Shown: positions 7,550-13,568 of the stretch, piece by piece | Layout: each line of letters starts with the position of its first letter | How positions within the stretch are numbered: the stretch's first letter is position 1 | NCBI GenBank assembly: GCA_033720955.1 | Contig: JAWWBN010000072.1 | Span: forward strand, 1 to 15,344 | Length of the DNA: 15,344 nucleotides | Reading direction: 5' to 3' | Source of the DNA: JAWWBN01 sp033720955 | GTDB taxonomy: Bacteria > Acidobacteriota > Thermoanaerobaculia > Multivoradales > JAHEKO01 | The notes under the pieces: model-generated | What the model saw: only the letters and a program-made list of their open reading frames with translations | Told to the model about the DNA's origin: nothing | Database searches by the model: none | Program-made: the position numbers and the translations under genes

Positions 7550-7852
7550 ATGAGTGGTCACACCGCCGAAGAGATCCGAGCCGAGGTCCGTCGCTACTGG
7601 CTGGTCGGGCTGGCCCTCTTCCTGCTGACGATCATCACCGTCGCCGTCAGCTATCTGCACCTTTCCGCCGGCATGGCCGTCGCCATCGCCCTGATCATCG
7701 CCTGCGTCAAGGGCGGGCTCGTGGCGGGGGTGTTCATGCACCTGATCTCCGAGCGCCAGGCGGTCTACGCCCTCCTCCTGCTGACGGCTGTCTTCTTTCT
7801 CTTCGTGATGCTGGGCCCGCTCGGGGGCCGGTTGGGGGGCGTCGGCGGCTGA
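7550..7852 (+). CDS. coxD: Cytochrome c oxidase subunit IV, caa3/CyoD type
   Basis: 100 residues from ATG 7550, with GGAGAG at 7541-7546. Three membrane helices (about 17-35, 41-63, 71-88) and the family signature VKGGLVAGVFMHL (Lys54, His64) place it in the prokaryotic COX4/CyoD family of small accessory subunits. It follows coxC by 17 bp. The stop codon overlaps the next start by one base (TGATG at 7850-7854), so translation of the following gene is probably coupled. The glycine-rich C-terminus (GPLGGRLGGVGG) is low in complexity. Confidence 0.93.
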   Translation: MSGHTAEEIRAEVRRYWLVGLALFLLTIITVAVSYLHLSAGMAVAIALIIACVKGGLVAGVFMHLISERQAVYALLLLTAVFFLFVMLGPLGGRLGGVGG

Positions 7853-8055
7853 TGTCGCTCAAGGCGTTCCATCTCTTCTTCATCGCCGCCTCGACGCTGA
7901 TGTGCGTCGTGGTGGGCGCCTGGGGGGTGAGCAAGTACCGCCACGTGGGGTCTCTGGACGCCCTGGGGCTGGCGGTGGCCTGCTTCGTGCTGGGGCTGGG
8001 GCTCCTGCTCTACGGCGTCCGGGCCTACCGCAAGCTGACGGAGCTCGGCCGATGA
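7852..8055 (+). CDS. Small two-helix membrane protein in cox operon
   Basis: 67 residues. It begins MSLKAFHLFFIAASTLMCVV and has two hydrophobic segments (about 6-26 and 37-56) joined by a short basic loop (SKYRHVG), ending in a charged tail. The start overlaps the coxD stop (TGATG) and the stop overlaps the next start (ATGA), so it is tightly chained into the operon. That tight coupling and the normal codon use argue that it is real despite its size. No function is recognised. Position suggests an accessory subunit or assembly helper of the oxidase. It has no CxxC and no obvious metal-binding motif. Confidence 0.75.
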   Translation: MSLKAFHLFFIAASTLMCVVVGAWGVSKYRHVGSLDALGLAVACFVLGLGLLLYGVRAYRKLTELGR

Positions 8056-8312
8056 GGGTGCTCAAGGCGATGTCGGCGGCCCTTGCGCTCGCCGCCGTCG
8101 CGGCGGCCCCGGCGGGCGCGTGCGCCGTCTGCTACGGGGGCGCCGACTCCCAGATGACCACGGGGATGAACAACGCCATCCTGACCCTGCTGGGGGTGGT
8201 GGCGGTGGTGCAGGGTGGCTTCGTGGCCCTCTTCCTGAGCATCCGGCGCCGCAGCCGACGGCTCCAGGAGCGGCGGGCCCGGTTCGAACTGATCGACGGA
8301 GGAGCGAGGTAG
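8052..8312 (+). CDS. Small exported CxxC membrane protein in cox operon
   Basis: 86 residues. A signal-peptide-like segment (about 4-23, ending AAPAGA) is followed at once by CAVCYGGADSQMTTGMN, giving a CxxC pair (Cys24, Cys27) and two methionines (Met35, Met39). Then comes one membrane helix (about 42-63) and a strongly basic, presumably cytoplasmic tail (RRRSRRLQERRAR). If the segment 4-23 is cleaved, the CxxC sits at the mature extracytoplasmic N-terminus. The start overlaps the preceding stop (ATGA) and the stop abuts the coxB start (TAGATG). Placement directly before the CuA subunit gene, with no Sco or Cox11 in the window, makes copper handling or thiol redox for CuA assembly a reasonable guess. 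This is inference; no family function is known to me. Confidence 0.8.
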   Translation: MRVLKAMSAALALAAVAAAPAGACAVCYGGADSQMTTGMNNAILTLLGVVAVVQGGFVALFLSIRRRSRRLQERRARFELIDGGAR

Positions 8313-9068
8313 ATGCTCGGATTGCTGCAGAGGTGGCTGCCGCCGAACGCGTCGGCGCACGGCCAGGCCCTGGACGAGATGACGGCGCTGGTGCACTGGC
8401 TGATGGCGATCCTCTTCGTCGTCTGGGGGGTGTTCTTCGTCGTCGCCCTGATCAAGTTCCGCGCCAAGGCCAATCCCAAGGCCGACTACGCCGGGGTGAA
8501 GAGCCACTTCTCCACCTGGGGCGAGGTCGGGGTCGCCATCTTCGAGGTGGTTCTCCTCGTCGGCTTCGCGATCCCCGCCTGGGCGCGCTGGGTGACCCCG
8601 CATCCCGAGGAGGAGGCGCCGCTGGTGGTCCGGGTGATCGGCGAGCAGTTCGCCTGGAACGTCCACTACGCCGGCGACGACGGCGTGTTCGGGCGCACCG
8701 TGCCGGAGCTGGTGGACCCCACCAACCCCGTGGGTCTGGACCCCGAGGACCCGGCCGGGGCCGACGACATCACCACGATCAACCAGCTCCACCTGCCGGT
8801 GAACCGCCCGGTGACGGTGCGGCTCTCCACCAAGGACGTCATCCACAGCTTCTCGCTTCCGGTCATGCGGGTGAAGCAGGACGCCATTCCCGGGCAGGAG
8901 ATCCCGGTGCACTTCACCCCGATCGCCACCAACGACGGCGAGGGCTGGGAGATCGCCTGCGCGCAGCTCTGCGGTCTCGGCCACTACCGGATGCGCGGGT
9001 ACCTGACCGTCCACCCCGAGGGTGGTTTCGAGGCCTGGCTGGCCCAGCAGAAGGCCAAGAAGGGCTGA
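8313..9068 (+). CDS. coxB: Cytochrome c oxidase subunit II (CuA)
   Basis: 251 residues from ATG 8313, with GGAGGAG at 8298-8304. Two membrane helices (about 26-48 and 70-90) anchor an extracytoplasmic cupredoxin domain that receives electrons from cytochrome c. The CuA ligands are complete: His178 (VIHSF), then CAQLCGLGHYRM with Cys216, Gln218, Cys220, His224 and Met227. Gln218 replaces the more usual Glu, which ligates through its backbone. The aromatic electron-entry motif is reduced to EQFAWNVHY (Trp115) rather than the QWYW type, as in a subgroup of bacterial subunits II. No CxxCH follows the CuA domain, so this is an aa3-type and not a caa3-type subunit. It is the last gene of the operon and ends 6 bp from the convergent neighbour. 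Confidence 0.97.
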   Translation: MLGLLQRWLPPNASAHGQALDEMTALVHWLMAILFVVWGVFFVVALIKFRAKANPKADYAGVKSHFSTWGEVGVAIFEVVLLVGFAIPAWARWVTPHPEEEAPLVVRVIGEQFAWNVHYAGDDGVFGRTVPELVDPTNPVGLDPEDPAGADDITTINQLHLPVNRPVTVRLSTKDVIHSFSLPVMRVKQDAIPGQEIPVHFTPIATNDGEGWEIACAQLCGLGHYRMRGYLTVHPEGGFEAWLAQQKAKKG

Positions 9069-9074
9069 GCCCCC

Positions 9075-10496
9075 CTACCGCCCCGGCCAGCGGTCCTCTT
9101 CGCGGACCACCTCGAGCAGCTCGCAGCCGTAGCGGTAGGGGTAGACCGCCTCGCCGCCCTGCGTTCGCACGCAGTCGGTGACCGCCGACTCCCGGAACTC
9201 GTTGTCGTAGTTGACCACGAGGGCCTGCGGCCGGATCGGCCCGGGCTCGTCCGGCGAGACGCAGGCGGCCGGCGCGCGAGCGGCGTCGTAGGCCATCCGC
9301 AGCAGGCGTCGCCAGTCCCCGGGCCCGTCGATCAGCCAGGCGGCGCGGACCGTGGTGGGCTCGCGCTCGAGCTCGCACTGGCGCCGATCCCGGCGCCGAT
9401 TGTCGAACATCGCGGCGATCCCCGGCCAGATCGAAACGGTGGAGCCGGGTCTCTCGTCGAGCTCGGCGGCGGCCTCGGCGTACAGGCCGCTCATCGCCGG
9501 CGCCCACCGCCGCATGGTCTCGATGCCGCACTTCTCGGCGTGAGCCGCGCCGACGGGGAAGAAGGAGGTCACCGCCGCGACGCTGCCGCCGAAGCGATCG
9601 AGCAGCCGGTCCGAGACGACCTCCTCGTCCGGATCGACGCACTCGTGCACCTCGTCGTGCTCCTGGTCGTACCACCAGATCGCGTCCAGCAGGAAGGCGG
9701 GCTGGCCGAGCCCGTCGCGGCGGTAGGCCCTGGTGACCACCTGCACCAGCTTCTCGAGCCGGCGGTCGGGCTCCAGGTTGCGGGCGATGTAGATGCCGAT
9801 GACCGGCCGCGGCAGCCCTCTCTCGTCCAGGATCGGCCGCCCCGCCTCGTCCTCGAGCATGTAGTAGGAGTCCAGGTTGGGCAGGATCAGGTCGTCCTTG
9901 ATGCGCAGGAAGTCGTCGCGGAGCTGCCGGAAGAGCACCCGCTTCTTGAGCTCGAAGTTGCGCAACGGCTTGTGCTTGGGATTGCGGCAGGGGGTGCCGG
10001 CCGGGTCGGCCACCCGGCAGCGCAGGCTCTTGGCGGCGGTCCGCACCTTGAGGTCGTAGTAGAGGAAGAAGGGCAGACCCACGTCGCGGGCCAGAGGCAC
10101 CGCCGCGGCGAGGTTCTCGCCGTCGAACTCGGTGCTCGGCCGGCTGCCGTCCACGGCGGGATCGGGGGGCGCGAAGCCCGTGAACACGAACCCCAGCACG
10201 TCCACGCCGTGCTCTTTGAGGCGCCGGAAGCGGCGGTGGTAGTAGCCGCCCCAGCCGGTGTCGGCGGAGTCCACCGGTCCGCCGCGGGGCACGATGCGGG
10301 TGCACTGGAACTGCTTCGGCTTGTGCCAGAAGTAGGTCAGCACGGCCAGCTTGGGACGGGCCACGGGCTGGAGGCCGCCGTCGTCACAGGCGGCCGCGTC
10401 GGCCGGGCGCGGCGCGGCCAGAAGGAGCAGGAGCGCCGCCCCGCCGACCGACCCGGCGGAGAGGCGGCGGCGGGCGGCACGCCCCGGGCGGCTCAC
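9075..10496 (-). CDS. Secreted TIM-barrel-like (GH99-like) protein, paralogue B
   Basis: 473 residues from a GTG whose bases overlap the stop of the upstream paralogue (GTGA at 10496-10493), implying translational coupling. The frame is open far upstream, but that part is the antisense-like shadow of paralogue A. An export signal is visible (residues about 1-35, RRRLSAGSVGGAALLLLLAA, possibly Tat-like because of the arginines). The body has the same order of eight hydrophobic strands as paralogue A: LAVLTYFW, VDVLGFVFTGF, LPFFLYYDL, PVIGIYI, PAFLLDAIWW, VAAVTSFFPV, VSIWPGIAAMF and ALVVNYDNEF. The last strand carries NYDNEFRES (Glu433, Glu436), reminiscent of the NEW/NEF end motif of GH99/WbsX-like hydrolases. 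Several cysteines match paralogue A. An acidic insertion (ECVDPDEEVVSD) is unique to this copy. The function is not established; a glycan-active enzyme is the best guess. Confidence 0.8.
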   Translation of the reverse strand: MSRPGRAARRRLSAGSVGGAALLLLLAAPRPADAAACDDGGLQPVARPKLAVLTYFWHKPKQFQCTRIVPRGGPVDSADTGWGGYYHRRFRRLKEHGVDVLGFVFTGFAPPDPAVDGSRPSTEFDGENLAAAVPLARDVGLPFFLYYDLKVRTAAKSLRCRVADPAGTPCRNPKHKPLRNFELKKRVLFRQLRDDFLRIKDDLILPNLDSYYMLEDEAGRPILDERGLPRPVIGIYIARNLEPDRRLEKLVQVVTRAYRRDGLGQPAFLLDAIWWYDQEHDEVHECVDPDEEVVSDRLLDRFGGSVAAVTSFFPVGAAHAEKCGIETMRRWAPAMSGLYAEAAAELDERPGSTVSIWPGIAAMFDNRRRDRRQCELEREPTTVRAAWLIDGPGDWRRLLRMAYDAARAPAACVSPDEPGPIRPQALVVNYDNEFRESAVTDCVRTQGGEAVYPYRYGCELLEVVREEDRWPGR

Positions 10497-11959
10497 CGCC
10501 AGCGGTCTTCTTCCCGCGCCACCCGCAGCAGCTCGCAGGCGAAGTGGAACGGGTAGCTGATCCGGCCGTCGCTCGTCTTGCGCACGCAGTCGGTGACCGC
10601 CGACTCGCGGAACTCGTTCTCGTAGTTGATCACCAGCGACTGCACTGGGAGCTCGCCGTCGGAGCCCTCGGCGCAGCCGCGCTGGACCCGGTAGGTGCTC
10701 TCGTACGCCATGTTGAGCAGCGCCCGCCAATCCTCCTTGCCGTGGAGGTGCCACCGCATCTGCGGGGTGAGCGGATCCTGGAATCCCACGCAGCTCGCGG
10801 TGCGGGTCTGACGGTTGTCGAACATCGAGGCGACCCCGGGCCAGACCTGCAGGGCGTGCAGGTCCGGGTCGGCGAGGAGAGCCTCCCCGGCGTCGGAGTA
10901 GAGCTTGCGCAGGTGCGGGACCCACTCGAGCATCCGCGTCACCCCCCGCTCGGTGGCGACGGGCTGGTTGACGGGGAAGAACGAGGTGAGGGCCACCGCC
11001 GTGTCGCCGAACCGCTCCACCACGTCGCGGTGGACCGGGTCGTCCCAGAAGATGTTGTCCAGCACGAAGGCCGGCCGCCCCAGGCCGTCCTCGCGGTACT
11101 TCCGCACGACGAAGTCCAGCAGACGGTTGATGCGGTTGTTGGCCACCAGCTCGCGCGAGATGTAGATGCCGATGACCGGGCGCGGCAGGCCGTCGTCGAG
11201 GATCCGCTGGCCGGCCTCGTTCTCCAGCATGTAGTAGCCGTTGACGAACGGCAGGATGAGGTCGTCCTTGATGCGCAGCAGGTCGCGGCGGATCTGGTGG
11301 TAGATGCTGGCCTTGCGCAGGTCGTAGATGTCGACCGGCGTGTGCTGCGGGTTGCGGCAGCGGTACTGGCTCGCCGGCGCCGGCGTCTTGCACAGCTTCT
11401 GCATGGACGACATGCGGACCGCAAGGTCGTAGTAGACGAAGAAGGGGAGCCCTACGTCGCCGGCCAGGAAGGCCGCTTTCTGAAGATTGCGGCCGTGCCG
11501 CCAGGTGCCGACCACGTTGCCGTCCACGTCGGGGTCCGGCCGGTCGAACCCGGTCAGAACCAGGCCGAGGACGTCGACCCCGTGTCGCTCGAGCCGCTTG
11601 AACCGCCGGTGGTAGTAGCCGTTGAAGCCGCTGTCGTTGGAGTCCACCGGCCCGTCGCTCGGCACCAGCATGTTGCACTGGAACTCTTCCGGCTTGTACC
11701 AGAAGTAGTTCAGGAAGACGAGCTTGGGCCGCGCGGGGTTGACGAGCGCCGGCGCGCACGTCCCGCCCGGCTCTTCCGGGACGGCCGTCGGGGCGGGCGC
11801 GAGCGACCGGCTCGCCTGGCTGCGGACGGCGGCGGTGCGGGCGCTCTCGCTCTCGACGCGTCGGACCGGCTCGGCGGCGCTCCGCTGGGCCGCCGCGGGG
11901 AGGGCGCACGCCAGCGCCAGGAGCGCGGTCGCGAGGACGGAAGTGGCGATCCGGGGCAT
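10493..11959 (-). CDS. Secreted TIM-barrel-like (GH99-like) protein, paralogue A
   Basis: 488 residues from ATG 11959, chosen because GGTGGAG lies 9 bases upstream and the resulting N-terminus (MPRIATSVLATALLALACALPAAA) is a clean Sec signal peptide. A GTG at 11974 would add five residues. A linker of about 50 residues rich in Ala, Ser, Arg and Pro follows. The domain begins RPKLVFLNYFWYKPEEFQC and shows eight hydrophobic strands in regular order, ending in SLVINYENEFRESAVTDC (Glu447, Glu449, Glu452), the pattern of an (alpha/beta)8 barrel with acidic residues at the C-terminal strand. The eight cysteines suggest disulfides in an extracytoplasmic protein. It is by eye roughly half identical to paralogue B over its length, with near-identity in GYYHRRF, HGVDVLG, RIKDDLILP and NEFRESAVTDCVR. 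Similar to GH99/WbsX-like proteins only by layout; the substrate is unknown. Confidence 0.82.
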   Translation of the reverse strand: MPRIATSVLATALLALACALPAAAQRSAAEPVRRVESESARTAAVRSQASRSLAPAPTAVPEEPGGTCAPALVNPARPKLVFLNYFWYKPEEFQCNMLVPSDGPVDSNDSGFNGYYHRRFKRLERHGVDVLGLVLTGFDRPDPDVDGNVVGTWRHGRNLQKAAFLAGDVGLPFFVYYDLAVRMSSMQKLCKTPAPASQYRCRNPQHTPVDIYDLRKASIYHQIRRDLLRIKDDLILPFVNGYYMLENEAGQRILDDGLPRPVIGIYISRELVANNRINRLLDFVVRKYREDGLGRPAFVLDNIFWDDPVHRDVVERFGDTAVALTSFFPVNQPVATERGVTRMLEWVPHLRKLYSDAGEALLADPDLHALQVWPGVASMFDNRQTRTASCVGFQDPLTPQMRWHLHGKEDWRALLNMAYESTYRVQRGCAEGSDGELPVQSLVINYENEFRESAVTDCVRKTSDGRISYPFHFACELLRVAREEDRWR

Positions 11960-12024
11960 CGTGCGAGGCTCCACCCGGCTCGGAGAGGGACCGTATGGCC
12001 CCGCCGGTTGGGGCGGAGAAGCGC

Positions 12025-12053
12025 AGTCTAGCCGATCTTCTCCCTCCTGACCA
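12025..12053 (-). promoter_or_regulatory. Candidate promoter for the tandem secreted paralogues
   Basis: On the minus strand, TGGTCA (complement of 12048-12053) and TAGACT (complement of 12025-12030) are separated by exactly 17 bp, matching the sigma-70 consensus at 4 of 6 and 4 of 6 positions. The start would fall near 12018, leaving a leader of about 59 nt before the ATG at 11959, which has a good ribosome-binding site. Confidence 0.4.
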
Positions 12054-12075
12054 GAATTCTTCCCGTCCGCGCCGG

Positions 12076-12104
12076 GTGACAGTGACGGCGGCGTCCGCTA
12101 GCCT
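12076..12104 (+). promoter_or_regulatory. Candidate promoter giving a leaderless DUF420 mRNA
   Basis: GTGACA (12076-12081, 5 of 6 to TTGACA) and TAGCCT (12099-12104) are 17 bp apart. Transcription would begin about 12110-12113, at or next to the ATG at 12113. The absence of any Shine-Dalgarno-like sequence before that ATG agrees with a leaderless transcript. Confidence 0.4.
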
Positions 12105-12112
12105 CTCGGCCC

Positions 12113-12535
12113 ATGGGCGTCGAGCAGCTTCCCACGGTCAATGCCGTCCTGAACGGCACCGCGGCGCTGCTCCTGGTGGCCGGCTATCTGCTGATCCGCC
12201 GCCGCCGGATCGCCGCCCACCGCGCGGTGATGATCGCCGCCTTCTCCTGCTCCGTGCTCTTTCTCGTCTCGTACCTGGCGTACCACGCCCAGGTGGGCTC
12301 GGTGCGGTTCCAGGGGCAGGGCTGGGTGAGGACCGTCTACTTCACCGTGCTCATCAGCCACACGGTGCTGGCGGCCGCCGTTCCGGTGCTGGCGGTGATC
12401 ACCCTCGCGCGCGCACTGCGCGGGCGGTTCGAGCGCCACCGCGCGATCGCCCGGTGGACCCTGCCGATCTGGCTGTACGTCTCGGTGACGGGAGTGGTCA
12501 TCTACCTGATGCTCTACCGGCTCGGGCTCTCCTGA
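12113..12535 (+). CDS. DUF420 family membrane protein (CtaM-like)
   Basis: 140 residues. The start LPTVNAVLNGTAALLLVAGY, the IAAHRAVMIAAF segment and the final WTLPIWLYVSVTGVVIYLMLY are the hallmarks of DUF420. Four membrane helices (about 11-29, 39-57, 75-97, 114-136) and conserved histidines His36, His58, His83 and His109 are visible. In Staphylococcus aureus the family member CtaM is required for a functional aa3 oxidase. Here the gene lies about 3 kb from an aa3-type oxidase operon, with only the two minus-strand paralogues between, so a role in oxidase maturation is a fair inference. No Shine-Dalgarno precedes the ATG. The last 22 bp overlap the 3' end of the convergent YhaM-like gene. 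Confidence 0.92.
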   Translation: MGVEQLPTVNAVLNGTAALLLVAGYLLIRRRRIAAHRAVMIAAFSCSVLFLVSYLAYHAQVGSVRFQGQGWVRTVYFTVLISHTVLAAAVPVLAVITLARALRGRFERHRAIARWTLPIWLYVSVTGVVIYLMLYRLGLS

Positions 12536-13491
12536 TCCTCCTCGCCCAGGTACACCGAGCGCCCGAGCGACCTCAGGTACTGGAAGGCCGGGCCCCGGCC
12601 GCGCAAGGGCCGAAGCTGCGCCAGCTTGGAGTCGAGGTCGTCGATGGCGTGGAGGGCCATCGCCTCGGCGGTCATCGGAGCCACCGGCGAGCCGAACTCC
12701 AGCCGACCCTGGTGCGCCAGGACGAGGTGCTCGAGCGCCAGGCGGAGGTCCTCCGGGAAGCCCGGGACGGCCCGGCAGCACTCGAGCAGGAGGTCGCGGC
12801 CCATGACCACGTGGCCGACGAGGCTGCCGTGCGGCGTGTAGTCGTTGCGGGGCATGCGGCCGAGCTCCCTCAGCTTGCCGAGATCGTGGAAGAGCACTCC
12901 CAGGAGCAGCAGGTCGAGGTCGATCTCGTCGTAGAGGGCGGCCACGGCGAGGGCGAGCTCGGCCATCGCCACGGTGTGCTCGAGCAGGCCGCCGCGGTAG
13001 GCGTGGTGGATCCGCCTCGCGGCGGGGTGCTCGCGCAGGGCCTCGCCGTGGGTGACGAGGGTCTCCTTCGCCAGTTGCCGGGCCTCCGGCCGCTCGAGCC
13101 GCTCGTCGAGAATCTCCTCGAGCCGGGCCCAGAGCCGGTCGATGCTCTTGGGCGTGCTCGGTACCAGGAGCGACGGGTCGAAGCCGCGCTCGTGGTCCTC
13201 GGGCCGGGCCCGCCGGCACTCGTGCAGGCTGGCCTGGAGCTGGTCGCGATAGAGCTTTACCTCGCCGCGGACGGCGACGAAGTCGGTCTCCTCGTACTCC
13301 CCGTCGAGAGCGGGGGAGTCGGGCCAGACCTTGGCCACGATCCAGCCGGTCGCATCGCTCAGGACCAGGTCCAGGTAGGTGTTGCCGTTGCGGTCCTGCC
13401 GCACCTCCTTCTGGGTGAGGAGCGCGAAGCCGAAGACGGACGTGCCGGCGCGCCACTCGCCGATGGGCGTCGTCGGGGGCCGGGCGGGCAT
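12514..13491 (-). CDS. OB-fold/HD-domain 3'-5' exoribonuclease, YhaM-like
   Basis: 325 residues, the usual YhaM length. Residues about 10-95 form an OB-like nucleic-acid-binding fold (FGFALLTQKEVRQDRNGNTYLDLVLSD then VAVRGEVKLYRDQLQ). Residues about 140-290 are an HD domain with a full metal-binding set: LLEHT (His172), LFHDLGK (His202, Asp203), GHVVMG (His227), LEHLVLAHQG (His255, His260) and HAIDDLDSKL (Asp284, Asp287). Bacillus YhaM degrades RNA and single-stranded DNA 3' to 5' with metal; the architecture here is the same, so a cytoplasmic nuclease is likely. The end (RSVYLGEEDQESPSR) overlaps the DUF420 gene by 22 bp tail to tail. The ATG has no ribosome-binding site and lies 6 bp from a candidate -10 box. 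Confidence 0.9.
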   Translation of the reverse strand: MPARPPTTPIGEWRAGTSVFGFALLTQKEVRQDRNGNTYLDLVLSDATGWIVAKVWPDSPALDGEYEETDFVAVRGEVKLYRDQLQASLHECRRARPEDHERGFDPSLLVPSTPKSIDRLWARLEEILDERLERPEARQLAKETLVTHGEALREHPAARRIHHAYRGGLLEHTVAMAELALAVAALYDEIDLDLLLLGVLFHDLGKLRELGRMPRNDYTPHGSLVGHVVMGRDLLLECCRAVPGFPEDLRLALEHLVLAHQGRLEFGSPVAPMTAEAMALHAIDDLDSKLAQLRPLRGRGPAFQYLRSLGRSVYLGEEDQESPSR

Positions 13492-13497
13492 CCCCGG

Positions 13498-13526
13498 ACG
13501 ATACTCGAAGCGGCGTGACGGCGAAA
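13498..13526 (-). promoter_or_regulatory. Candidate promoter giving a leaderless YhaM-like mRNA
   Basis: On the minus strand, TTTCGC (complement of 13521-13526) and TATCGT (complement of 13498-13503) are 17 bp apart. Only six bases separate the -10 box from the ATG at 13491-13489, so transcription would start at or beside the start codon. The match to the -35 consensus is poor (3 of 6), so confidence is limited. Confidence 0.3.
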
Positions 13527-13568
13527 CCGGCGGCGATGGCAGTCGCCTTGCAGGGCCCGGAGCCCGAC

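Noticed and set aside
9062..9074. GGGCTGAGCCC as a bidirectional terminator between coxB and paralogue B
   Set aside because: The stem would have only four pairs with a three-base loop and no T-run; it is too weak to call.
10497..11909. Upstream half of the long minus-strand open frame 9075-11909 (apparent 944-residue two-domain protein)
   Set aside because: The first 471 codons run in a shifted frame across paralogue A and read as low-complexity Arg/Ala/Pro/Gly. Only the part from GTG 10496 has family-like sequence and a signal peptide.
11995..13518. 507-codon plus-strand open frame across the YhaM-like gene
   Set aside because: It is the antisense shadow of the YhaM-like gene joined to an out-of-frame reading of DUF420; neither part has a domain pattern.
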